DNA from: Rhodococcus sp. Z13 | GTDB taxonomy: Bacteria; Actinomycetota; Actinomycetes; Mycobacteriales; Mycobacteriaceae | Assembly (NCBI RefSeq): GCF_025837095.1 | Contig: NZ_CP107551.1 | Coordinates: 1,160,352 to 1,224,351 of the forward strand | Direction of reading: 5' to 3' | DNA length: 64,000 nucleotides | Part shown: positions 27,571-35,583 of the stretch, in pieces | Layout: each line of letters begins with the position of its first letter | Position numbering within the stretch: the stretch's first letter is position 1 | Notes under the pieces: generated by a model | What the model saw: only the letters and a program-made list of their open reading frames with translations | Databases searched by the model: none | Told to the model about the DNA's origin: nothing | Position numbers and translations under genes: made by a program

Positions 27571-27603
27571 GCCCGGAACTCATCGCCGCGATGAGTTCCG
27601 GGC
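27571..27603. promoter_or_regulatory. Perfect 15-bp inverted repeat between divergent genes
   Basis: The arms GCCCGGAACTCATCG and CGATGAGTTCCGGGC are separated by CCG. The site lies 51 bp before the RibD-like start and 58 bp before the VOC start. It could be an operator for both genes. No regulator gene is adjacent. Confidence 0.6.
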
Positions 27604-27661
27604 GCCGGTCCGGTCCGTTCTTCACGAGACCGCACCGATCCCGAGAAGCGAGGAGAGACCG

Positions 27662-28135
27662 ATGCCCGCACTCACCCCGTGCCTGTGGTTCGACATGAAC
27701 GCCCAGGAGGCCGCCGAGTTCTACACGAAGGTGTTCCCGAATTCGCGGATCCTGAGCACCTCCTACTATCCCGAGGGCGCGCCGGCACCGGCCGGAACCG
27801 TCCTGACCGTCGAGTTCGAGCTCGACGGGGTGCGGTTCACCGCCCTCAACGGCGGCCCGCAATTCCCCTTCACCGAGGCCGTGTCCTTCCGGATCGACTG
27901 CGCCGACCAGGACGAGGTCGACCACTACTGGGACTCGCTCCTCGCCGACGGCGGCGAGGAGTCGCAGTGCGGCTGGCTGAAGGACCGCTTCGGACTGTCC
28001 TGGCAGGTGGTGCCGCGCCGGCTCGTCGAACTGCTCGAAAGTTCCGATCCGGAGGTCGCACAGCGGGCCAACGCCGCGATGATGACGATGCGCAGGATCG
28101 ACATCGCCCAGGTGGAGGCGGCCGCACGCGGCTGA
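27662..28135 (+). CDS. VOC/PhnB-like family protein
   Basis: The protein has 157 residues; ATG 27662 is preceded by GAGGAGAG. It begins TPCLWFDMNAQEAAEFYTKV, the start of the PhnB/'3-demethylubiquinone methyltransferase' branch of the vicinal oxygen chelate fold. A second half is marked by GEESQCGWLKDRFGLSWQVV, the family signature. Enzymatic function is not established for this branch. The last codons and stop are part of a 25-bp imperfect duplication that continues beyond the gene. Confidence 0.88.
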   Translation: MPALTPCLWFDMNAQEAAEFYTKVFPNSRILSTSYYPEGAPAPAGTVLTVEFELDGVRFTALNGGPQFPFTEAVSFRIDCADQDEVDHYWDSLLADGGEESQCGWLKDRFGLSWQVVPRRLVELLESSDPEVAQRANAAMMTMRRIDIAQVEAAARG

Positions 28136-28172
28136 TCGCACCGGAGCCGCACGCGGCTGATCCCACCGGAGC
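28123..28172. repeat. Two tandem copies of a ~25-bp unit spanning the VOC stop codon
   Basis: The unit GCCGCACGCGGCTGATC followed by CACCG occurs twice head to tail. The first copy ends the VOC gene (AARG-stop). The second repeats the stop and ends just before the MFS leader. Confidence 0.8.
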
Positions 28173-28193
28173 CGCTGCGGTACGTTGCCGGAC

Positions 28194-29522
28194 ATGACCA
28201 CACGCACCCGGCGGCTCGACGACCTGCCCTTCACCGGCAAGCACCGGCGTCTGCTGACCGGTTCCGGAGTGGGTTGGGCGCTCGACGCGATGGACGTCGG
28301 GCTGATCTCGTTCGTCATGGCGGCGCTCGCGGTGCAGTGGGACCTGTCGTCGACGCAGTTGTCGTGGATCGGCTCGATCGGTTTCGTCGGGATGGCCGTC
28401 GGCGCCTCGCTGGGCGGCCTGCTCGCCGACCGCGTCGGGCGCCGCCAGGTCTTCGCCGCGACGCTGCTCGTCTACGGCCTTGCCACCGGGGCGGCCGCGT
28501 TGTCGGCCTCGGTGGCGATGCTCATCGTTCTGCGTTTCGTCGTCGGCCTGGGTCTCGGTGCGGAACTGCCGGTCGCCTCGACCCTGGTCAGCGAGTTCGC
28601 GCCGCGCAAGGTTCGCGGGCGGGTGGTCGTCGCCCTGGAGGCGTTCTGGGCCGTCGGCTGGCTGCTGGCGGCATTGATCGGCTACTTCGTGGTGCCGACC
28701 GGTGACGACGGTTGGCGGTGGGCGCTCGCGGTCGGTCTCGTGCCCGCGGCCTACGCCCTCGTCGTGCGCTTCGGGCTGCCCGAATCGGTGCGGTTTCTCG
28801 AGAGCAGGGGGCGGTACGCGGAGGCCGAGGCCGTCGTCCGGGACTACGAGAAGTCCGCGGGGGTGGCGTACGTCCCCGACGAGCAGGACGACGGGCACGA
28901 GGAATCGGTGGTCCCGGGCGAGCCCGCCGAACGGGGCTCGGTGTGGGCGCCGCACCTGCGCCGCCGCACCGCCGCGCTGTGGATCGTGTGGTTCGGCATC
29001 AACTTCTCGTACTACGGCGCGTTCATCTGGCTCCCGAGCCTGCTCGTCGCGCAGGGCTTCGACCTGGTGACCTCGTTCGGCTACACCCTCGTCATCACCC
29101 TCGCACAGCTGCCGGGTTACGCCGTCGCGGCGTGGCTCATCGAGGTGTGGGGCCGGCGCACGACCCTCGGGGTGTTCCTGGCCGGGTCGGCGGTCTCGGC
29201 GGGGCTGTTCGGGCTCGCGGAGACCCCCGGCACCATCGTCGCCGCGGGGATGGCGTTGTCGTTCTTCAATCTCGGGGCGTGGGGCGCGCTCTACGCGATC
29301 GGACCCGAGCTGTACCCGACACCGGTGCGCGGCACCGGAACCGGATCCGCGGCGGCCTTCGGCCGGCTCGCGTCGATCGTCGCGCCGCTGGTGGTGCCGC
29401 TGCTGCTCGACGGCGGCGGAAACGCTCTGGTGTTCGGCGCTTTCGCGGCCTCGTTCGTCGTGGCCGCGGTCGCGGCGTTCACGCTCCCCGAACGCGCCGG
29501 GACGGCTCTCGACGAGACCTGA
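28194..29522 (+). CDS. MFS sugar/aromatic-acid-type transporter
   Basis: The protein has 442 residues and about twelve hydrophobic helices. The motif A-like loop GGLLADRVGRRQVFAATLLV sits after helix 2, and a second MFS loop is IEVWGRRTTLGVFLAGSAVS. WALDAMDVGLISFVMAALAV in helix 1 is typical of the sugar porter/SV2-like and aromatic acid:H+ symporter branch. ATG 28194 was chosen; a TTG at 28185 is also open. The substrate is unknown. The gene stands alone on its strand. Confidence 0.9.
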   Translation: MTTRTRRLDDLPFTGKHRRLLTGSGVGWALDAMDVGLISFVMAALAVQWDLSSTQLSWIGSIGFVGMAVGASLGGLLADRVGRRQVFAATLLVYGLATGAAALSASVAMLIVLRFVVGLGLGAELPVASTLVSEFAPRKVRGRVVVALEAFWAVGWLLAALIGYFVVPTGDDGWRWALAVGLVPAAYALVVRFGLPESVRFLESRGRYAEAEAVVRDYEKSAGVAYVPDEQDDGHEESVVPGEPAERGSVWAPHLRRRTAALWIVWFGINFSYYGAFIWLPSLLVAQGFDLVTSFGYTLVITLAQLPGYAVAAWLIEVWGRRTTLGVFLAGSAVSAGLFGLAETPGTIVAAGMALSFFNLGAWGALYAIGPELYPTPVRGTGTGSAAAFGRLASIVAPLVVPLLLDGGGNALVFGAFAASFVVAAVAAFTLPERAGTALDET

Positions 29523-29545
29523 CGTCGAGAACCGTCCCGCGCGGT

Positions 29546-31072
29546 TCAGAGCCGGTCGCGCAGTTCGACCTTGCGGATCTTGCCCGAGGCGGTCTTCGGC
29601 AGCGGACCGAAGGTGATGCTGTCGGGCACCTTGAAACCGGCGAGCTGCGACCGCACGTGGGTCCGCAGTTCGTCCTCGGTGGCGCTCGCGCCGCTGCGCA
29701 GCGTCACGTAGGCCACGGGCCGCTCGCCCCACTTCTCGCTCGGCGCGGCGACGACGGCGGCCTCGAGGACGGCGGGGTGGCTGATCAGCGCGGACTCGAC
29801 CTCCACGGACGAGATGTTCTCTCCGCCGGAGATGATGACGTCCTTGGCGCGGTCGCGGATCTCGATGTAGCCGTCGGGGTGCATGACGCCGATGTCGCCG
29901 GTGCGGAACCAGCCGTCCGGCACCGCGCGGGCGGTCGCGTCGGGGTTGTTGTAGTAGCCCAGCATCACGTTGTTGCCGCGCAGGGCGATCTCACCGGTCG
30001 TCTCGCCGTCGGCCGGCACGTCCGAGCCCATCGCGTCGACGATGCGCAGTTCACCGGCGACGACGTTGCCGACGCCCTGCCGGGACCGCAGCCGCGCCTT
30101 CTCGTCCTCGGGCAGCACGTCCCACTCGGAGCGCCACTCGCAGATCGCGGCCGGGCCGTAGGTCTCGGTCAGGCCGTACAGATGCGTGATGTCGAGGCCG
30201 AGGTCGGTGCACCGCTCGATCAGTGCGGGCGCCGGGGGAGCACCCCCGATCGCAGCGACCACGCGGTGGTCGATGCCGCCCGCGTTCGGGGCGTCGACGA
30301 GGGAGGCGAGCACCGTGGGGGCGCCGCACAGGTGCGTGACACCCTCGGTCTGCACCAGCTCCCAGATGCGCACCGGATCGACCTTCGGCAGGCACACGTG
30401 GGTGCCACCGGCGGCGGTGACGGCCCAGGTGAACGTCCAGCCGTTGCAATGGAACATCGGCAGGGTCCACAGGTAGGTGGAGTCGCTGGTGAGGCCGAAG
30501 TGCGCGACCATCGCCAGGGCCTGCAGGTAGGCGCCGCGAGCGTGGTACATCACGCCCTTCGGGTCGCCGGTGGTGCCGGACGTGTAGTTCAGTGCGATCA
30601 TGGAGCGCTCGTCGCCGAGCGGCACGTAGCGGTGGCGTGCGGAGGCGAGCCGTTCCTCGTAGTCGTCGGCGACCACGGTGACGTCCGGCAGGTCGGCCGT
30701 GGCCTCGCGGGCGAGGGAGACCAGGGAGTCGTCGACGAGCAGGACCCGGCTGCCCGAGTGCTCGAGGATGAACCGGAGTTCGGGGCCGGTCAGCCGGGTG
30801 TTGAGCGAGACCAGGACGGCGCCCGCGTAGAGCACGCCGTAGTGCGCCTCGAGCATGAGGGCGGTGTTGGGGGCGAGGACTGCGACACGGTCGCCCGGCT
30901 CGACGCCGAGGTCGTGCAGCATGCCCGACTGGCGCAGGCAGCGATCGCGCAATTCGGCGTAGGTGCGCCGGATCTCGCCGTCGACCACCGCGGTGTCGTT
31001 GCGGAAGACGCGCGCGGACCGGTCGAGAAAGGCTGTCGGCGTGAGTGTTTCGTAGCTGAACTGCGCTGTCAC
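29546..31072 (-). CDS. Acyl-CoA synthetase (AMP-forming, FadD-like)
   Basis: The protein has 508 residues from GTG 31072, with AAGGAGA upstream. The adenylate-forming motifs are intact: LNYTSGTTGDPKGVMYHARG, YGLTETYGP, TGDIGVMHPDGYIEIRDRAK and the C-terminal GKIRKVELRDRL with its catalytic Lys. The ordering and length match medium/long-chain acyl-CoA ligases of actinobacteria. They activate carboxylic acids with ATP and CoA for beta-oxidation or lipid synthesis. Substrate chain length cannot be read. It is convergent with the MFS gene. Confidence 0.93.
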   Translation of the reverse strand: MTAQFSYETLTPTAFLDRSARVFRNDTAVVDGEIRRTYAELRDRCLRQSGMLHDLGVEPGDRVAVLAPNTALMLEAHYGVLYAGAVLVSLNTRLTGPELRFILEHSGSRVLLVDDSLVSLAREATADLPDVTVVADDYEERLASARHRYVPLGDERSMIALNYTSGTTGDPKGVMYHARGAYLQALAMVAHFGLTSDSTYLWTLPMFHCNGWTFTWAVTAAGGTHVCLPKVDPVRIWELVQTEGVTHLCGAPTVLASLVDAPNAGGIDHRVVAAIGGAPPAPALIERCTDLGLDITHLYGLTETYGPAAICEWRSEWDVLPEDEKARLRSRQGVGNVVAGELRIVDAMGSDVPADGETTGEIALRGNNVMLGYYNNPDATARAVPDGWFRTGDIGVMHPDGYIEIRDRAKDVIISGGENISSVEVESALISHPAVLEAAVVAAPSEKWGERPVAYVTLRSGASATEDELRTHVRSQLAGFKVPDSITFGPLPKTASGKIRKVELRDRL

Positions 31073-31330
31073 CTTTGTCGGTTCTCCTTCGAGTGTGCGT
31101 GGGTGCACGTCGCGTCGCAGGCGGGCGATCCGGACGAATCTCCCCGTGTTCGGCAGGTGCGGCGCCCATTCTTCCAAGCGATCGGACCGGCGTCGCGCAC
31201 CGGTCCGGCAGGCGTGTCGATGATCTTGAAAAGTGTTGCTCCGCAGGCATTGACCGTCGACACGCGGAAGCGTTGACTGGGAGGTCACGGCGCAATTCTC
31301 CGCAGCGTTCCACGAGGGAGACGGACGGTC

Positions 31331-31735
31331 ATGAACGGTCGGCACGAACCGGGCCGTCGGACACGGTCACCACTGGACGCCGTCGAGGACCACCTGCGGG
31401 ATTGGATCGACCGGCGGCTGGACGGGCTGACGGTGCTCGGCGAGGACGCGATCCGCCGGGTCCGCGGATGGGTGGACGTCCTGCTCGACGAGATCGCCGA
31501 GGGCGGCGCCGGGATGCAGGCCGCGGTCGGCGGACTCCGGGCCGCGACCGCCGGCCGGAACCCCGTCCTCGGCGCGCTCGCCGGACTGGTGTCCGCGCTG
31601 AGCGTCGCGGCCCGGATCGGCCTGGCCGTCCTCGTCGCGGTCGCGCTCCTGCTCGGTCCGCTGCTCCTCGTCGTCCTGCTGGTGGCCCTGCTCGTCGCTG
31701 TCGTCATCGGTGCGCTTCGCGCCGCCGGCGCCTGA
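31331..31735 (+). CDS. Hypothetical membrane-associated protein
   Basis: The protein has 134 residues; ATG 31331 follows GGAGACGGACGGTC. Residues 1-75 are charged amphipathic helices (DHLRDWIDRRLDGLTVLGED). Residues 80-132 form two adjoining hydrophobic helices rich in Leu/Val with a short Gly-Pro break (LLLGPLLLVVLLVALLVAVV). No family was recognised. It is separated from the purine island by a 127-bp promoter region and is probably independent of it. Confidence 0.65.
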   Translation: MNGRHEPGRRTRSPLDAVEDHLRDWIDRRLDGLTVLGEDAIRRVRGWVDVLLDEIAEGGAGMQAAVGGLRAATAGRNPVLGALAGLVSALSVAARIGLAVLVAVALLLGPLLLVVLLVALLVAVVIGALRAAGA

Positions 31736-31827
31736 CCGTTTCCGCAGCTACGAACCCTGCCGATCCACCCGTAACGGGGACGTAACCGGAGTTAACCGGA
31801 CGCATGACCTGGTACCGATACCGTCCC

Positions 31828-31837
31828 CCGTATACAG
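31828..31837 (+). promoter_or_regulatory. CCGTATACAG element upstream of the ureide operon
   Basis: CCGTATACAG ends 25 bp before the GTG of the DUF6986 gene. The identical 10-mer ends 28 bp before the permease start (35546-35555). TATACA could be the -10 hexamer of both promoters, or the GTATAC palindrome an operator core. Confidence 0.5.
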
Positions 31838-31862
31838 CCGTGGATACAGGACAGGAGTTCGG

Positions 31863-33137
31863 GTGCCGACAGGACTGCAGAGGCTCGCGGACGACCTCGA
31901 CGAGCGACTCGCCGAGGTCGACGCGCGCTACACCGCGACCTATCCCGGAGCCGACGGGAGCCGGCAACCGGTCCACACCGTCTACATCCCTGCCGACCGC
32001 TACGAGGCCGGAACGGCGACACAGTGGGGAGCGCAGGCACTCGAGGTCCTCGACGCGCACATCGACGGCCCGGCCGATCTGGCCGCCGTGACCGGCATCG
32101 ACCCTGCCCTCGCGGAGGAGGTGCTGCCGCTGGTCGAGACCAAACTGCGCACCGAACCCATCGAGGACCTCCGCATCGACTTCGAGGACGGGTTCACCCA
32201 GGCCGGGGTCCCCGTGCAGGATCGCGACGCCGACGAGGACGCCCACGTCGCCCGCACCGCCGCCCTGGTCGCCGCAGACCTCTCGGCCACTCCCTTCGTC
32301 GGCCTCCGGTTCTCCTCCTTCGAGGCGGCCACCCGCCGCCGCGGCCTGCGCACCCTCGACGGTTTCGTCTCCGTGCTCGCCCAGAGCGGTTCGGTGCCCG
32401 ACGGTTTCGTGGTCACTCTGCCCAAGGTGACCGCGACCGAACAGGTCTCGGCGATGGTGACCGTCTGCGAGCACCTCGAGACCACCTACTCCCTCACCGC
32501 CCCGCTGCGGTTCGAGATCCAGATCGAGACCCCACAGGCGATCTGCGGGCCCGACGGCACCGCCGCGGTCGCCACGATGATCCGTGCCGCGCAGGGCCGC
32601 TGCTCCGGCCTGCACTACGGCACCTACGACTACTCCGCAGCCTGCGACATCGCCGCCGAGTACCAGGCGATGGACCACCCAGTCGCCGACCACGCCAAGG
32701 CCACCATGCAGGTCGCGGCCGCCGGCACCGGGGTGCGGCTGTCCGACGGGTCGACGAACCGGCTGCCCGTCGGCGACCGCGAGTCGATCCGGCAGGCCTG
32801 GGGACTGCACGCCCGCCTGGTCGACCGGTCGCTGCGCCGCGGCTTCTACCAGGGCTGGGACCTGCACCCGGCACAGCTGCCCACCCGCTACGCCGCGACC
32901 TTCGCCTTCTACCGCCGGTCGCTGCCCACCGCCGCCGCCCGGATCGCCGCCTACGTCGACCCGAGCCTGTCGTCGGGTTATCTCGACGAACCCGCCACCG
33001 CCCGCGCCCTCGCCTCGTTCCTCCTCCGGGGGACGAGCTGCGGCGCCGTCACCGAGAAGGAAGTATGCGAACGGACCGGAACGACCCTCGACCACCTGGC
33101 CCGGTTGGCCGGCCGTCCGGTGGAGACGACCCGATGA
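31863..33137 (+). CDS. DUF6986 protein, HpcH/HpaI aldolase/malate-synthase-like
   Basis: The protein has 424 residues from GTG 31863, with CAGGAG upstream. It contains IEDLRIDFEDGFTQAG, LRFEIQIETPQAI and GLHYGTYDYSAACD, acid and glutamate motifs arranged as in the citrate-lyase/malate-synthase TIM-barrel superfamily. The protein belongs to the actinobacterial DUF6986 group. It is the first gene of an operon with allantoinase and allantoicase (ATGA overlap with allB), so a role in ureide or glyoxylate disposal is likely. Condensing glyoxylate or cleaving ureidoglycolate are two untested options. No other glyoxylate-consuming enzyme is seen in the window. Confidence 0.78.
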   Translation: MPTGLQRLADDLDERLAEVDARYTATYPGADGSRQPVHTVYIPADRYEAGTATQWGAQALEVLDAHIDGPADLAAVTGIDPALAEEVLPLVETKLRTEPIEDLRIDFEDGFTQAGVPVQDRDADEDAHVARTAALVAADLSATPFVGLRFSSFEAATRRRGLRTLDGFVSVLAQSGSVPDGFVVTLPKVTATEQVSAMVTVCEHLETTYSLTAPLRFEIQIETPQAICGPDGTAAVATMIRAAQGRCSGLHYGTYDYSAACDIAAEYQAMDHPVADHAKATMQVAAAGTGVRLSDGSTNRLPVGDRESIRQAWGLHARLVDRSLRRGFYQGWDLHPAQLPTRYAATFAFYRRSLPTAAARIAAYVDPSLSSGYLDEPATARALASFLLRGTSCGAVTEKEVCERTGTTLDHLARLAGRPVETTR

Positions 33138-34486
33138 CCACCGTGATCCGGGCCCGTCGTGCTGTGGTGGGGGAGCGGGAACGGGCCTGCACCGTCACGG
33201 TGCGGGACGGACGCATCGCCTCGATCGACGCCTACGACAGCCCGCTGCCGCACGGCGCCCACGAGGTGGTCCTCCGCGAGGACGAGGTGCTGCTCCCCGG
33301 ACTCGTCGACACCCACGTCCACGTCAACGAACCCGGACGCACCGAATGGGAGGGCTTCGCCAGCGCCACCCGGGCCGCCGCGGCAGGTGGTGTGACCACC
33401 CTCGTCGACATGCCGCTCAACTCCATCCCGTCCACGATCGACGTGCCCGCCCTCGACGTGAAGCGCAAGGTCGCCGACGGGCAGGCGACCGTCGACGTCG
33501 GATTCTGGGGCGGAGCTGTCCCCGACAATCTCGGCGAGCTCGAATCCCTCTGGGATGCAGGGGTGTACGGGTTCAAGTGCTTCCTCGCCCATTCCGGGCT
33601 GGACGAGTACCCGCCGCTCGACCGCGAGCAGATGATCGAGGCGATGCGCGTCATCGCCGGATTCGATGGCCTGCTCATCGTGCACGCCGAGGACGGGCCG
33701 ACCCTCGACGAACAGGATCCGCCCGCCGGCCGTCTCTACGACGACTTCCTGCACTCCCGGCCACCCGTCGCCGAGGCCCGCGCCATCGCCCAGGTGATCG
33801 ACGGTGCCCGCGAGACCGGTTGCCGCGTGCACATCCTGCACCTGTCCGATGCCGGTAGCCTGCCGCTCGTCGCGGCGGCGAAGGCCGAGGGACTGCCCGT
33901 CACCGCCGAGACCTGCCCCCACTACCTGTCGCTGTTCAGCGAGGAGATCCTCGACGGCTCCACCCATTTCAAGTGCTGTCCGCCGATCCGCGAGGCACGC
34001 AACCGGGAAGGGCTGTGGCGGGGCCTGGCCGACGGCACGCTCGACTGCATCGTCTCCGACCACTCGCCGTGCCTGCCCGAGCTGAAGAAGTTCGCCACCG
34101 GTGACTTCGGGCAGGCCTGGGGCGGTATCTCCTCGCTGCAGCTCGGCCTGCCGATCGTGTGGTCGGAGGCGCGCCGCCGCGGCCACACCCTCGTGGACGT
34201 GTGCCGCTGGATGGCCTCACGCACAGCCGATCTGGTCGGACTGGCCGACCGCGGGCGCATCGCCGTCGGCAACACCGCCGACCTGTGCGTCCTGGCCCCG
34301 GACGACGCGTTCGTGGTGTTCCCCGAACGGCTTCACCACCGCAACGCCGTGACCCCCTACGCGCAGCGGGCGCTCGCCGGAGTGGTCCGGCAGACCTGGC
34401 TCGCGGGTGAGTCCGTCACCGTCACGCTCGACCCCGTCCAGGACCCCGCACCCCGCGGCCGCCTGCTGTCCCGAAAGGAAATGTGA
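33134..34486 (+). CDS. allB: Allantoinase
   Basis: The protein has 450 residues. The amidohydrolase metal motif DTHVHVNEPGRTEWEG (His61, His63) is diagnostic of allantoinase/dihydroorotase. The bridging Lys is in GFKCFL (about 147), further His ligands are in IVHAEDG and ILHLSDAG, and the metal-site Asp is in IVSDHSPC. ETCPHYLSLF and KCCPPIRE also match allantoinases. It hydrolyses (S)-allantoin to allantoate. ATG 33134 overlaps the upstream stop. The allantoicase start follows its stop with no gap, indicating tight coupling. Confidence 0.95.
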   Translation: MTTVIRARRAVVGERERACTVTVRDGRIASIDAYDSPLPHGAHEVVLREDEVLLPGLVDTHVHVNEPGRTEWEGFASATRAAAAGGVTTLVDMPLNSIPSTIDVPALDVKRKVADGQATVDVGFWGGAVPDNLGELESLWDAGVYGFKCFLAHSGLDEYPPLDREQMIEAMRVIAGFDGLLIVHAEDGPTLDEQDPPAGRLYDDFLHSRPPVAEARAIAQVIDGARETGCRVHILHLSDAGSLPLVAAAKAEGLPVTAETCPHYLSLFSEEILDGSTHFKCCPPIREARNREGLWRGLADGTLDCIVSDHSPCLPELKKFATGDFGQAWGGISSLQLGLPIVWSEARRRGHTLVDVCRWMASRTADLVGLADRGRIAVGNTADLCVLAPDDAFVVFPERLHHRNAVTPYAQRALAGVVRQTWLAGESVTVTLDPVQDPAPRGRLLSRKEM

Positions 34487-35455
34487 ATGCCCGACCAGGA
34501 CTTCCTGCAGCTTCCCGACCTCGCGTGCCGCGATCTGGGCGGCTCCGTGGTGTACGCGAACGACGAGTTCTTCGCCGAACGGGAGAACCTCGTCGCGCCC
34601 GGGCCGCCGGTCTTCGACAGCTCGGAGTTCGGGCACAAGGGCAAGGTGTACGACGGGTGGGAGACCCGGCGTCGCCGCGAGGAGGGCCACGACTTCGCGA
34701 TCGTCCGCCTCGGTGTCCCCGGTGTCGTGCACGGACTCGTCATCGACACCGCCTGGTTCAAGGGCAACTACCCGCCCTTCGCCTCCGTGGACGGGCTGTG
34801 CGTCGAGGGCTACCCGACACCGCAGGAACTCCTCGATGCGAAGTGGGAGCCGATCCTCGATCGTGTTCCCCTCGAAGGGGACACGGCCAACACCTTCGCC
34901 GTCGACGACGACCGGCGCTGGACCCACCTGCGCCTGAACATCTTCCCGGACGGCGGTGTCGCCCGGTTCCGGGTGCACGGCAAGGCGAAACCGGATCCGG
35001 CCTTCCTGACCGGCACCGTCGACCTCGCTGCACTCGAGAACGGCGGCGACGTGGTGGCCTGCTCGGACCAGTTCTACGGGTCGCCGCGCAACATCATCGG
35101 TCTCGGCCGTGCCCGGCACATGGGGGAGGGCTGGGAGAACGCACGACGGCGCGACGGCGGAAACGACTACGTGGTGGTCGAACTCGCGGGTGAGGGACTC
35201 GTCGAGCACGTCGAGATCGACACCTCCTATTTCATCGGCAACGCCCCCGGCGCGGCCCGGCTCGTCGGCATTCCCGCCGACGGCGACCTCGCCGACGAAT
35301 CCTCCTGGGTCGAACTCGTGCCACGTACCCGGCTGCTCCCGGACTGCCGGCACCGCTTCCGGGTCGACGCCGGAACCCCGGTGCGGCACGTGCGGCTCGA
35401 CGTCTACCCGGACGGAGGGATCGCGCGTCTGCGGGTGCACGGTCGCCTGACCTGA
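34487..35455 (+). CDS. alc: Allantoicase
   Basis: The protein has 322 residues in two homologous jelly-roll halves, the hallmark of allantoicase. The first half contains GWETRRRREEGHDFAIVRLG and IDTAWFKGNYPP; the second repeats it as GWENARRRDGGNDYVVVELA and IDTSYFIGNAPG. Each half ends in a FPDGGVARFRVHG / YPDGGIARLRVHG motif. It hydrolyses allantoate to ureidoglycolate and urea in the cytoplasm. The start codon abuts the allB stop. No ureidoglycolate lyase gene follows, so the next step must be encoded elsewhere or by the DUF6986 protein. Confidence 0.95.
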   Translation: MPDQDFLQLPDLACRDLGGSVVYANDEFFAERENLVAPGPPVFDSSEFGHKGKVYDGWETRRRREEGHDFAIVRLGVPGVVHGLVIDTAWFKGNYPPFASVDGLCVEGYPTPQELLDAKWEPILDRVPLEGDTANTFAVDDDRRWTHLRLNIFPDGGVARFRVHGKAKPDPAFLTGTVDLAALENGGDVVACSDQFYGSPRNIIGLGRARHMGEGWENARRRDGGNDYVVVELAGEGLVEHVEIDTSYFIGNAPGAARLVGIPADGDLADESSWVELVPRTRLLPDCRHRFRVDAGTPVRHVRLDVYPDGGIARLRVHGRLT

Positions 35456-35500
35456 CCTCCGCCCGGATGCGGTGAGCCGTTCCTTACCTGGCGGAAACAC

Positions 35501-35525
35501 TCGGACTCGAGTTCGAAAAGTCCGA
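35501..35525. promoter_or_regulatory. Inverted repeat upstream of the nucleobase permease
   Basis: The arms TCGGACT (35501-35507) and AGTCCGA (35519-35525) lie about 60 bp before the permease ATG. The 8-mer AAGTCCGA also occurs in the leader of the deaminase operon at about 43857-43865. It is a candidate operator. Confidence 0.45.
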
Positions 35526-35545
35526 ACGACACGATGTATTCGCCT

Positions 35546-35555
35546 CCGTATACAG
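35546..35555 (+). promoter_or_regulatory. CCGTATACAG element upstream of the permease gene
   Basis: This is identical to the element at 31828-31837 and at nearly the same distance from the start codon. It is likely the -10 region of the permease promoter or a shared operator. Confidence 0.5.
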
Positions 35556-35583
35556 GCCCCGAATCCGAAAAGGGAGCGCACAC

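Noticed and set aside
28123-28172. Rho-independent terminator after the VOC gene
   Set aside because: GCCGCACGCGGC could form a weak stem, but the pattern is better explained as a duplication of the gene end.
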